From NCBI GenBank assembly GCA_963969395.1, contig OZ017805.1, positions 11,904,001 through 11,968,000 of the forward strand: DNA of 64,000 bases, given 5' to 3'. Both the position numbers and the translations under genes were made by a program. Below the pieces are notes generated by a model. That model saw only the letters and a list, made by a program, of their open reading frames with translations. It had not been told where the DNA came from and did no database searches. Below, in pieces: positions 33,021 through 46,000 of the stretch; the first letter of the stretch is position 1, and each line of letters starts with the position of its first letter. Source of the DNA: Pseudoscleropodium purum. Lineage: Eukaryota > Streptophyta > Bryopsida > Hypnales > Brachytheciaceae.

Positions 33021-36000
33021 TTCAGTTAGGACGAAAGTGTGAATGTCTCCCTTAACCACTTTATCTCAAATAAGAGACCCTATGATTTGCTAATCCATAC
33101 TTCTAGTAATTTCTTTGTTTCTAATCGATAGAATCAAAAAAATATACTAAAAATGGATTTCTTACTTCAAATTCTACTGGAAATAACTAAAATTTGTTTT
33201 TCTAGGTTTCGACAATTTGAAACTACATCACAGTTTTGGTTATCTCTTGTGAGACTCTTAACTTTATATTTTGTTCATTTTTGCAATTATTGTGTGAATG
33301 TGGTTAAATTTTAAAGGGATAATTTAAAATGAATGGAAATGAATGAAGTTTTTTATTTTTTATTTTGAATGAATGAAATTAAAATTAGTTAAGGTAGTTG
33401 TAGTTGGGAGGTTATCTCTCATGTCATTTCAAATCTTGATTTTTATATAAGTTTTTGTTTTTTCCTTGTTTTGCTCTCTCTCTCATTCATTATTTTTTTC
33501 ATGTGTCATTGTGTGAATTTATTGCATCTTTCTTGAGTGTTCATAGCTTGAGTTTAGGCTAAGTATTTTTATGTGAATTTTAATATCTTTGCCGTGAGGG
33601 CAATTATGTGTGTTAATTATTAAGTGTGATTGATAATTTTATAACTTTAAGTGAAGATTGAAGAGCAATTAAAATTTATTAATAATTGTGGAGGATAATT
33701 TTTGTGTTATCACTTGTCATTCTTTGAGTGTTATTCGTGAAGGATAATGCAATTTAATATAATTGAAGCTTTATCGTTGAGTGTTAATTGTGAGGAATTA
33801 ATTTATAAATTGATTCTTAATATCTTTGCCGAGGGAATTGGAGAGATAATTCTTGGTTATTGATTTAGAGTGTAAAGAGAAATTTGTAATTGCTTAAGGA
33901 ATTAATTGTTCATTTTTAAGAGAGTTATATTGGGAGATCATTTATTGTAATCCTTTGAAGTTTTTGTTGATGAAATTGAGTGATACAAATAATTACTTAA
34001 AGCGGAGAATTAAATTGTACTTTGTTATAGAAGCAATTTAAGAGTTATTTTTAATTAAGTTATTATAAGTATTTTGGAATTTAAAGAAAGAGCCGGTTGG
34101 CCAATTTCTTAATAATAATTGTTTTTTAATATTTGTTGCTGAGGGATTAATTGTGAGCAATTTAGAACACATATAGATTCTATTTTTATTAGAGAGAATA
34201 ACCGCGGAGCATTGTGTAATAATTTTGAGAGTTTAATTATATAAATAATTTATCAACTCCGAGAGAAATTGTAAGGTAAATTAATTACATTATAAATTGA
34301 AAGTGTGAAGGGAATTAAATTAATTGAAGCATTATTGCCGAGAAGTTGTGAGAATAAGAAATTAATTATTACATATAAGTTGATACAAATATAGAATTTC
34401 AACATGTGAAGATGAAGTGAAGGAATCTATTGGTCCTTCGGGACTAGTAGACTTAGATTGTATGAGTTAATGGAGAACAATTTTAAATATAAATTTGAGC
34501 CGGTTATAAAAGACTATTGATTTAACGATTATTGCTATGTTAACTTGTTTCTACACATTAAAGATTATTGAAAAATTGATCATTGAATAGCCACGCTACT
34601 AAATTGACTATTGAAAAGATCACATTGAATATGCAACTATTGATTTTGCCAATTGCTAAAGTACATTAGTGCTTAACATTTTCTATGTGGTTGAAATTGC
34701 AGAGAAGACTAAGAATTTTTGTTGTGGATAGAATCCTTACCTCAACCAATTATAGATTTTGGCAATTTAGAAACTATTATGTTATAGTAGTAGTAGTTCA
34801 CATGAGACTTCTCTAGCTTTAAACTTTGGAACTTAAAGTTAGAAGTTATGAAATCGGTTGTTATACTTTGTGTGTAGTTTTTGTATTTCCATTTAAAGTC
34901 AAGTTATTGCACGTATATTTCCAATTTTGAACTTCTATAGATTGTGATACATTCCTTTCTATGCACTCTACATTGTCGTTATACAATTTTAAACTTAAAT
35001 GTTCTTCTTTCTTGTATGTGTAATAGCGACTATTGAAAAGTGACTATTGAAAAATGACTATTGAATATGACTATTGATTTTTGTTTATTTATTTGGATTT
35101 TGTTTGAGAAGATAGATTTACAGACATAGTGGGATAAAACCTAGAAATTGCTAATTGACGGACTACTAGTGTGAGGGAAATAGAGATAAGCCATTTCTCC
35201 CATCTCCTACTAACATAACATGTGGTAATAAATAGTATGTTTGAAATTAAAAGAAAGAGAGATTTACATACAAAGTGACATTAGTTAATTAAAACACTAA
35301 GCTAATTTGAGCTTTCCCCTTAAACGAACTTTTTTTGGAATTGCCTTGGTTTTGTTGTAGAAAAACTATACTACATCTCTCTTAATATAACGTTATGTAG
35401 AGGTTCCGCTCTTTACCGTTCCTCCATTATACTCTTGACGTCTAGGCATTGTAAGTCAGACTGCAAGAGTGGTTGAGATGAAGATCCCTTTCCATCTCCA
35501 CCTTTTAGGCATCGCAATTCCGCTTCGAGTTGGGCGATGTATTCCTTTGTTGACGTAAACAGGGATTTTTGTAAGCCTACTTGTCGTCCAACCCTCCTAG
35601 TAACTCCTACATCCCAATCAATAACGTTTTCCTACATTCCAATCTTTTTGGCTTTTATATTAAAAAAAAAAGAAGCTACCATTCATTTTTATAATTCTTA
35701 TAAATTAATGACTAAATAAATATTTAGAAACTAAGTTCAGTACCTCTAAGGCAGATGTATATAACGTTATTCTTCTATCCTTCAAACTACCTTGCCTAAT
35801 GTTTTCTTCTACTACCATTTCATTTGACTCCTAATGCATAAATTGCTCATCCTTAATGTAGTAATACTTTCTTCTATGTGTCCTATAGAAACTTTAAGTT
35901 GCTTCAAGTCTATTTTCTCAAATCCTTTATCACATCCCATTTCTTCTACCACTTTGTTTGGGTCTGGAGACCTCCTATACATTTTAGCAAGCCTCTAGTG

Positions 36001-36065
36001 CACTCCATCCTCCCCTAGTGCACTAGTCCTTCCCAACGTTCAATGGCATGAATTTGCAAAGCGAT
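33021..36065. other. Spacer with purine-rich GCCGAG-containing motif series
   Basis: No gene recognised. Between about 33580 and 34360 a loose series recurs: tttgccgtgagggcaatt, tttgccgaggg, tgctgagggatt, accgcggagcattg, ctccgagagaaattg, ttgccgagaagttg, each followed by an AATTAATT-rich stretch. Spacing is irregular. It may be a diverged repeat or the non-coding part of a retroelement. Confidence 0.4.
35028..35079. repeat. Four-unit short tandem repeat, GACTATTGAAAAGT
   Basis: Units of 12-14 bases run head to tail: gactattgaaaagt, gactattgaaaaat, gactattgaatat, gactattgattt. Related single words (gactattgaaaa) occur about 450 bases upstream. Confidence 0.85.
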
Positions 36066-38935
36066 CAATTTCACTTTGATTTTTCCCACTATCTATTGCT
36101 TGCGAGCTTTTCAAGTCTTTTCCAAATCTCTTTGTCAATAGTGACTAGACAATCTTGTTTCTTCTAAATCATGGCTATAAGTTCTATCTTTTTTCTAGTG
36201 ACTGCCTTATCAAGCAACTATCTCAAATAGTCTTGATTAAGCTCTTCTGAATAATCAAAGTAGTCCTCAAATTGGTCCTTCAAAATATACATTGCTTCAT
36301 GAGTTTGTTTCCTAATGTGTGTGCAAGAAGAACTTAGACGTGTGGCTAATTTATTGACCTTTGTTGTCTATGTTGGTTTACCTAGTCCATAAGGTATTCC
36401 TTCACTATTCAATATAATATAGAACGGCTTTTGCCTTCTTTTTTTTTCATTCAAATCTTTTTTTTTCATAGAGTGCTCTCTTATACCATCTTGTTTTTTT
36501 GTCCGTTGATGAAGACAATACCGTAAGATTTGTTGTCTTCAAAATTCCCTTTGAATTTTTGAATTCAAAGACCTTTTCCTTTGATGGAGTCTTTAGAGGA
36601 AGAGAAGGAGGCTTGTAATAGTCATAACTTCCTCTCCTTCTATGTTCACTTTGCCTAAGGTTTGGTGATGTTGACCTTTGAGGTCTATAGCTCTTATCAT
36701 ATAATGGTGAATATTGGTGATGGATATCTAATTGCTCCTCAATATTTTCCCTCTCCAAATAGGAAGCATCTGCATTGAAAAAAGGCTTTGCATGCTCAAT
36801 TTCGATAATTAAATTGTACTCTACAACTAGCTATTTCAAAATTTGTTTTCTATAATGACAACCTACTTACTAATAGAAATTCATTACTTTCATGGAATTT
36901 ATAGCAAATATGCTAGAAGAACATACAATTTGGCTCCATGCTTAAACTACTACTTTTTATCATTCACTTTGCATTGTGTGGCATATTTATGCACAATCCC
37001 TTTGACATTAATGTGTGCATTCATGTTTCTTCATTTACATTTCTATAAAAAAAAAGTCTTGTACATTGATATGCACCGACAAAGAGCAATCATAGTGATG
37101 GCATTACAAGGCTATTCATTTTCATTCTTAAATAATGATAAAAAGTTGGAAAAATTACCTAGTCTAAATAATACTACACTTGAGTATCCAGAGCTTATTG
37201 TTTAACTTACCAAAAAGATTGATGCACAATACGACGTCTATTGTCTTTTTCTTTGTAATTCCTCGACCTTTTGGACTCAATTCCTCCTCTATGATACATA
37301 GGGCTCCTTGAAGGACTCTGTCGCAACCTCCTTGCATATTTTATTCCATTTTTCTTCAATGGATTCTCTTGAGGGCTCCTCTATATGGATTCAAAAGACC
37401 ACTCATGTTGTAGTGGATGTCTAGCTATATTGGAGACATTTTGCATTCCTCCTATTCTTGTAGAAGACTTCAACCAAAAACAGAACGCCAAAAGAATAGT
37501 TAACAAAGTTCTTTAAATGACAACTTTCCAAATGTTATATAATTACAATTTGATAACTGAAATTACGCATGTGTATAATGTTTAACAAATCTTGAATTCA
37601 AGTGGACAAGATGTGGATTCATGTCATCCTCTAGACTTGTGCAAACAAATGGACATGTATTGAAACCGTAGCCTCGACAATGGATATACAGTGCGAGACC
37701 TTGTCCTTCTAAACTTAATCAAAATAGAACATGGTCATATATTCATTATCTATAGTCTTTCTTGATATAATCCTTTGTTGACAATGTGACAAAATAAATA
37801 AATGCCTATTGAATTAGTAATTTAAAACAATTGTTTATTAAAATGACTTTCATTACAAACTAAAATATATTTAGTAGAAGCTTTACCTTTGATGGTATCT
37901 TCTTATATTTGACATGGACTCATAGAATTGTACATGTCATATATGAGAATACATTCCTTCATTTCACTTGCATTAGAAATATTTTCTTAAAACTATGAGA
38001 TTGCCGAATAAACCTACATTTTCTCGATAGTACAAAGCTGGAGATGGGCTATGTGAATGCAATTCTTGTTCTTGAGTTGCCTCCAACAAAGGATTGATGG
38101 TTTCCCTATCCGCCTTGTTTTCCACTACACTACCCAACATGACACATGAGATTGTACTTTGAGATCCATTTACGGTCCTCATTGACTACTACATCACAAT
38201 TACCGCTTCAAGTTCTTCCGAAATAGCTTGGCCAAGTGGAGTTTCCTCTTTGTCACTCCCTTCATCTCTATATTTGTTAATAGCCTTTTTTCCTCCGTTC
38301 TTGAAGCCTACCAAAAAAATATTGCATTTGATGCATTACAAATTCAAGATGTCTTGTATATAGTGGATAGTAGTGGAAGATGGATGTTTTCAATATCTTA
38401 CCATCTGATTTCTCAATTGATGAGAAGTTTAGAGAAGGTTCTTCAAAATTCTTTGGCATGGATGCGTCGACTTCATTTACAAAAGCGTTGTTTTCTAAAT
38501 CAATTGATGCCTTGTAAGGGCTGTTGATCTGGTTGAAGCCTATTCTTATCGTTCTCACCACTTGGCCACATCTTACTACATCTTCTTTTAAAATGGAGTT
38601 CCTCTACATTTAGGACTTTGCTTTGTGATCTGCTAAAGACAACATCCTCAACTATTGGAGGTAGAGGTTCTTTTTTTTTCAATGTAATTCCATCTTGTTG
38701 TTGGCCAACAACCTTCTTTTGCCAAGAACTCTTGCTTTACATGTTCAAAGCTTTTTTTCTAGAATCCTTCAGTGCAACATCATTGACTTTCGTGGTTTTT
38801 TGAGTTCTCCTTTTGTTAGATGTTTCTACTTGGTCTTTTGTCAATGAGGGTTGAGGGTATCTTGTAGTCCTTGAAGAAGTCACGATCTTGATGTTTCCAA
38901 TCTGTTTTAGCAGAAAGAGAACAACGAACAATACT
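36066..38935 (-). pseudogene. Unidentified multi-exon RS-rich gene, decayed
   Basis: I do not recognise the family. Minus-strand blocks, 5' to 3': 38918-38500 (basic, Ser/Thr-rich, reaching KKKEPLPPIVEDVVFSRSQS); 38561-38277 in another frame (NSPYKASIDLENNAFVNEVD); 38260-38020 (DEGSDKEETPLGQAISEEL, then two TAG, then a frame ending near ALYYREN); about 37470-37211, RS-rich (RRLRQSPSRSPMYHRGG). An intron at 37210-36770 has GTAAGT and TTTCAATGCAG borders. Then 36769-36440 and 36420-36070, a helical, charged tail (DYFDYSEELNQDYLR-stop-LLDK). Nearly all stops are TAG or TAA where Gln fits. The two exons around that intron join one base out of phase, so an indel or another splice site is needed. 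The RS content might suggest an RNA-related or nuclear protein, but that is weak. Confidence 0.45.
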
Positions 38936-41900
38936 GAATGAATTCTAGGTATGCATCAAATATTGGGTTTTTCATACCTGCATTTTGACAAGCGGAAAAC
39001 AATCAAACAAAATGAGAAAAACTTTTCACTTCATTGATTGGTGAGATAACAAGTTTTCTAGAATAATGGATGAAGCTACCATATTAAAACATCAGCAACA
39101 ATAGAAACTAAGTTCATGGAATTACATTAATTAAATTACAAGAAACATTAGTACTTGTAGAAATGCAAAGTTCTCTAGCAAATAAAGAGAAGCTGGATAG
39201 CATATTGTACTACGTATGTGGAAATGGGCGACTAGCACCTCATAGGATTAACAACCACTAAACTTACTTAAAATTAAGTTTTCATCCACTTTTTCCATAT
39301 TAGGGTTACCAAGAAGGCACAGTTTTCAAGGCTATTAGGGCGCTGACTTTCATTTTCACTATGCAGTTGGATGTAGAGCTTTTCTTCACATATACATGTT
39401 CCACCTCCATAAAAAACTCGGCTTCATTGTACCTATATAAGTAATTCTCTTTGCCACATTTGGTTACATGCTATCTGTGCTTCTTATGGAGAGGAAATTG
39501 TATCTTGTCTAATGAAAGCATGTTTTTTCTTTTTTTAGTTTAACAAGTAGAGGATTGGAAGGAAGGTGTACATGAGGACCAAAAAAAGTTTGGTTTCATT
39601 GCAACAACATTTAATGGCAACTTTTGTGATGGCACTACTTTTGCAACCTAAGGCGGCAAGAAAGCACACAACAAAGTTGCACCAGTAGTCACTATAACTG
39701 CCTCAAAAAAATGGAAAGACCTCTTGTCCAATTCTACACATCAAAACACATCGTGCCTACCATTTTCTCTTGGAAAGAAAAGGTAAGGAAGTTTAGATTT
39801 GGGAGGTGTTGTTTGATATTATTCATAGTGAGTTCTTGTGGTAAAGGACTTGCTCTAAGTATCTAGCATTGTTTTGGATCACTTTCAAGCGCAGAACTTC
39901 ATACGACATAGGAATTGACATTTGCACATGTAGGAAATTTGACTTCAATCTATTGCCGGAGACAACAAGTGGAAATTTTGACAACACTATGCCTACATTT
40001 GGATTACAATCGATTCTTTACATCTACTTTCAACTTAAGAATAAGTTATATTTGATAAGAGATTCTTCCAGTGCATATACTAACTTGGGGAAGTCATTAA
40101 ATGAATGGTTTTTGGCTTGTAGAACAAGTTATACAAGTTAGTGATCATTTGTTATGAGTGAAATAGTAATTGTTTGTAATTGCATTCATGATCGACCATT
40201 TAATGGATGTCAACAGTGTAGACCACCAAGTAAAATACATTCATCAGTCACTATTTATGTTCAATTGATGTACTTGTTTTGCTTTGAAAAGCTACATGGA
40301 CATATGAACATGTTTTTGGGAAATGTTACTGTAGGGGGTGACAGAAGTGCAAAGGCATAGATTCAATGCTGTCCCTATCTTCATATAATTTCTTTTCAAA
40401 AGTGGATGTCCATTTCTTTGGCCTAGGCAAAGTGGTTTTGTTCTTGTCACACATTCATTGTCTTCCAAATTTGATATAGTCACATTCTATAGAGGATATA
40501 TTATTTGCACTTCTCAAAAGTGTCTTAGGCTTTGAAGTCATGGACAAAATACTAGAAAACAAAGATATTAATATTTGAAAACTGAGGAAGTGGACACTTT
40601 TGAAACATTTGTCCTATTTGTTGTTATGAATACAAAAAATTACTTTGATGTTGCCTTCTCAAGGAAGTAGCTATGCTACAGCATTTTCCTATTACTATGT
40701 TATAATTGCACTAAAATTGTTCGAAAAATAAAAACACTTATTGACATTATGCCATTATTATTTTGAAACCATTTCTCGTGGTCATAAATTTGTGTACATA
40801 TTTTGAGTTCATGGTTTTAGGACAAAGGAACTAAAGCAACAATTAGACATTTCCCTAGACATTTGTTTTTTGTAGGCTCTTTGAGTAATGGTCGCCGTTA
40901 TATCTTCAGCCATTGTATTCACACTTTTATTTAGGAGTAATATGTCGTGGAAAATGATATTATAGAATGTAGTATGTTGTAATCTTTGATGTCCTTTTCA
41001 AACATATTTAGTCATTCCTAAGTGCTTTGTAATTCTTTTGAAAAGAATCTTGATAAAAGTAGAGGCACTTCAGTCTTATTAATTTGAAATTACATTTTAG
41101 TAGTTTATCTCTGGCTTTTGCAAGAAAGGGAGAACTATTTGAAGAAGGTGAAGGCTGCTTGGGGATGGTATTTCATCTACAAAAAAGAAGTGCAATAGTG
41201 AGTCCATTCTAAAAACTTTTGTTACAACATTACAGTAATGGTAAAGACCTTGTAGTTTGCTGAAACATAATTCATTTGAAAATGATGTGCAATGGAAAAC
41301 AAAAATTAGTAAAAAGATCTTTAGGTAAATATTAATAGGAAAAGTTGTTGCATTAATCGTTTCAACTGCCTCCATTTGCAAAATTTGTTTGAAATAGATG
41401 TTGAATAAGAAATAGATTGTGGCTTTTAACTGAAATTTTCCATTATTCTAACCAATAGTTTATGTGTTGGAACAAATGTCTGATGAAGATCTAGGAGTTA
41501 TAGACTCCATGGGTTGGAATGTTGAAAACAAAAGCAACAATGTAAACAATGTTGGGAAAATTAGAAATGAGAGTACGGAAAAAGAGCATTGCCTAGGCAT
41601 ATGTAAAGTCATTCCGCATTCTCAATATGTTGTAGTGCACTCCAACTATTTGTTATCACAAAATATGATGACAGGAGTGTTAGATAGGTGCCAACATGAT
41701 AGCGGTAGTCACAGTAGGAATTTGAAGATGAAGAAATTACTATTCGATATGTTGAAGGAGTCCACAATAATCCTAGAGAAGGCAAAATCTCTACAAGAGC
41801 AATCTTGCATCTTATTAGAGGACAACGGTAACTAGGAGGATGTTGGCCTATGTGGCAAAATTGAAAATACATTACGTCTGCTTTAGTGATTTTTAGATGC

Positions 41901-43090
41901 ATCATGTATAAGACACTAGACATTGTTTTAGAAATAGATACTATATTTGAATACATGAAAGCCATCATGCTTCTTCATTTTCACTATATTTTGAATTTGA
42001 TGAGTGTGGTGACTTTTGTTTTTATTTTCTTATGTTCAGACATATTGGTTGTACACTTACAAATCGAAAAGTTGGAGCTCTGAGAGTATATTTCTTTTGC
42101 ATCAAACAAAGTAAGCTTGAACTATTTTATTGACATTGTGCTTGAAGAATTTCTAAATGGCTTCCAAAAGTATTAGGTTTCTTGTTATTTTTGAAACTTG
42201 TGAGACAGACATAAAGAAAGGAGAAATTGTAAGTTCATTTTTGTAGTCATTAGCACTTCTACAGTGCATTTTGTAGTGTATGTAAGGTCTATGTGTGTTC
42301 CATGTGGTTGGAATTTGTGAAGATTTCTTATTCTAGAAATTGATTGTCGTAAAAGTACTACGTTTGTAATGATTATGAGCTGAAAAAACAATTTTGGAAA
42401 TTCAAATAAGAAGTATTTATAGTTCTTCTCCTTACCAGTGAGAGTACTATAAATTCATAATGAATGTTGTGCATTCTTCATTTACTAAGAATGTGTTACA
42501 AGGAACAATTAAAGTCTAAAGTAATTTATATATCAAATAATTGAAATTCATGAAGGACATTCAAAGCAACTCTTCTCGGAAAGCCATAGGCGATGCTATC
42601 TTGATTGTTAACTTTTACAAAGACTCTTAGACAATAAAGTGAAATACATTATTCTCCTTAGAGACATTTTTTCAATAGAAGGAATTCTTTGTGTTTCATT
42701 TTAATTATGAATAGACGATGGTAATGTTGTTTTCAGCTAATTTGATTAATGTAAAATTCTATGATAGTGAAGACAATTGGAGTGTCCTACTGATTTACAC
42801 ACCATTTGTTTGTCAATGAAAAAAGGAATGGATGTGATCCATTCCTAGCTATTTCTTGGAAAACAATTGAATGCAATCAGAAGTTGTAAGAGAATTTAAT
42901 TTTTAATGTTGGTGTCTCTCATAACATTACTAGATAAATGAGGTATGGATCACATCCATTTTTAGCTATTTCTTTAAGTGAAGTTTGTCTAGGCATTAGT
43001 CTTTAGTAAATGATTTGATTGGAGTTTTTCTCCCTACAAATAGTGGATGGTCAAAATATGAGGGGTCTAGCTCATCATCCACATCGATAG
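38936..43090. other. Mostly non-coding stretch with two unassigned ORF-like segments
   Basis: At about 39540-40140 (plus) there is protein-like text that reads through at least two TAA and one TGA, then an open 90-codon frame. Neither this nor 41464-41835 gives a recognised domain. The rest is AT-rich spacer. Confidence 0.35.
41464..41835 (+). CDS. Hypothetical 123-codon ORF
   Basis: An open frame of mixed composition (MSDEDLGVIDSMGW near the start, hydrophilic middle, EKAKSLQEQSCILLEDNGN at the end) ends at TAG. Composition is less AT-driven than in surrounding random frames, so it may be a true exon. A gtaact donor-like sequence at the end and an aatag acceptor-like sequence at the start fit this. 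No homology recognised. Confidence 0.25.
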   Translation: MLEQMSDEDLGVIDSMGWNVENKSNNVNNVGKIRNESTEKEHCLGICKVIPHSQYVVVHSNYLLSQNMMTGVLDRCQHDSGSHSRNLKMKKLLFDMLKESTIILEKAKSLQEQSCILLEDNGN

Positions 43091-43099
43091 GAGGAACCA

Positions 43100-46000
43100 T
43101 ACCAGTGCCTACATGAAGACAAAGTTGATGATACGTTCATGTAGTTGGATAGTAGTGAAATTGACATTGAGAATATGGCCTGAGATGCGTTTGCTTGAAT
43201 AGACGAAATCCATAATTCTATTGTAAATGAAGATGAGTAAGGAAGTTGGGATGTTGATAATCTTGAAGAAGAGGAAGAGTTAAATGATGTTGATATGGAG
43301 AACCTTTTATGACAATCAATCAGAAAAATATTTGACAGCAATCAAGTGAACCGCTTGTAGTGCACTATTATAATCTTTTCTCTATAGTCTGTATTCTATG
43401 CCAAACACATTCCTTGATACATTAGAAGATTTTTGGGGCCTTTGGATGCTTGTGAGTTATTTTAGCTTGCAAACGTAAGGAACAGGTTTGGAGTAGCGGT
43501 CTGACATGGTTGAGACTTTGCCACATCATTGACTAAAAAAAAATTAAATTTTTTTTTTGCATTTGGAAATTAATTTTTTTTTTAATTTTATGAAAAAGAA
43601 AATTTTGACAACGGGCCGTTTCCCACACTGCGGGGAACAACCATGGGGGAACAGGCTTGAAACAGGCTTTTGGACCCCCCCAAAATTCTTCTAATGCTTA
43701 GCTCACTAGGCTCATTGGGGATGTGTTACCCACTTCAAGTTGCTTTTCTAGAACAACATACAAAGTGAAGAGCATTTTGATGAAGTGGGGTTTAAAACAT
43801 AAGTAAGTTCATTGTTGCTCAAATGAGCATGTCTTGTATAAAGGGGAGAATGAAAACCTAACAAGTTGTCCTACATGTAATAGCGCATGATCCATTGAAG
43901 GATCCACTAGAGTACCTCAACATGTTGTTCGCTACTTTGACATTGTGAAGCATTTGCTGAGGTTGTTCAAATGACTCCAAATAGCAAAGCATATGACTTG
44001 GTACAATACTAATAAATCTTGCAATCAAAAAATGTGGTCCATAACTGATAGTAATTAATGGAGGGCAATAAACAAATCATTTCCAGACTTTGCTTTAGTT
44101 TTAATTAATTTGCATCTCGAATTAGTGGGAGATGGAGTAATACTTTTTAAAAATAATGCAATAAAACACTCCACGTGGGTCCTATTGATAACTATCTACA
44201 ACTTCCTATCATGGATGTTAACTACAAAATTCTTCATATTCCTTATTGTCCTAATGCTCGGTTGTAAAGTGCCTACAACTGAGAACATAGATGTCTTTCT
44301 AGCTCCTTTAGTTTGTGATTTGTTCACACTATGGGATGGGGTTCCAACGGTTAATATGTCCAAGCTAGAGGAACAAAGGAGGTTTACTTTGAGAGCTCTA
44401 TTAATGTGGACTGTCAATAATTTTCTAGCATATGGACTATTGTCAAGACAACAAGTCCACAAATATAAAGGTTGCCAACTATGTGGCCCCAAAACTTAGA
44501 GCATAAGCATCCTTCAACAACCAACAAGAATGGCAGTTGTCACCTATAAGAGAAATAGGCAAAGAAGTGTGTTGTTGGGGTTCTTAGAGGTCGGCATTTT
44601 AGATGGATGGAGGAGTGGAGAATTCAAATGACAACCTTGTGAAGCTGCATGGTGTGAAGCAATGCAATATCTTTTTTTTGCTTCATTATTGGAAAGTAAA
44701 TGCTCCTTTAATTTTTTCCAAAGACACACTTCTCTCTACACTTCATTCATTTGTTTTAAGCAATGTGCAATTGACAATGTCATTTCTAGTCCAAAATAGG
44801 GAACATGTTCATTTATTCAAGTGTCAATGAAGATGTGATGTGTATCCATGAAGAAGCTACTTGAAATTTTGTGAAATCTTATGAGTCGTTTTGGTTTTCC
44901 TAAAGCGTTTTAAAAGCTGTTGGAAAAATGTTTGTGTGGTGAATGTGATAAGAATTAGTTGACAATCGTAGTAGAATGTAAAGTTTCTTTTTGTAGGGTC
45001 TATACTCTACAATAGAGAGCATTCATTGAATTTTTTTAAGTCATATAAGAACTTGTAAATTTAGCATGTCTAATTCTAGAAATAATGTTTGCAATTTTGA
45101 TGAGTTAGTTATGGATTTTGTTGCCTTGTGTTTTGCAAAATTAAAGTGAATGCTAAAGGAAGTGCATAGGTAGGTAATTCTACAAATTCAAAAATGTAAA
45201 TAAGGAAAATGTCAACCAGAAGTGGTTAATGACATTACAATTTGGATACGAAAAAAAATGGAACAACCAAAATTGTCAAAGATGTCATGATATGTACTAA
45301 GATCATTGGAGACTACCAATCTTATGAATTTATTTGCTTACTTTTGATTTTTTAAATTGGTTTTTGAAGGTGTCACTATAATACTTGACTTCATCAAAGA
45401 GAAGGTGAGAGTACAAATTTTACTTCAATATTATAATGCTTGACTTCAGAGTAAGAGTCCAATGTATTGAAATAGATACTTTGCATTTAAAATGACCTTT
45501 TTGAAATTTTATTAAATGTATTAGGACCTCCTATGAATTATCAATGTGAATGGAGTGGACATTTATTTTTTACGTTCATTGGTGACACACTTTGTTTGAA
45601 GTTCAATGTATAAGGAAGGACATCAAGGTCTTGAAGTCCAATAGTTTTTATTATGCAGTTTTAAACTTTAAAATAAATTTTTAATTTCAAGAACCTCAAA
45701 AGATTTTAGGAAGAATATTTTTCATTTCAAACTAAGCTCAAGCTCTACTATTATAGGAAACTTTAAAATGAGAAAGGTATATGTCAAATTAGTTGAGTAG
45801 ACATTGTCAAATGTGATGGTATAAAGGATTGACCTATTTAGTTCAAAGGTTGTTAAATTTAGGAGGAAAGTATGAATATATTGCCTTTGAATGTAGATGT
45901 TGTTGTATACCATTTGTTCTGCCTATTTAAATTAAAATATGTATAGGAATAATTGAAATGAAAGGCAACAGAGTTTAAGATCCTACTATTATTATTTTGA

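Noticed and set aside
42420..43100. Left terminus of the TNP2 CACTA element
   Set aside because: I looked for CACTAGAAG-type ends upstream of the TNP2 gene and TTCTAGTG-type ends downstream. Isolated partial matches elsewhere (28198, 36195) do not pair or flank the gene.
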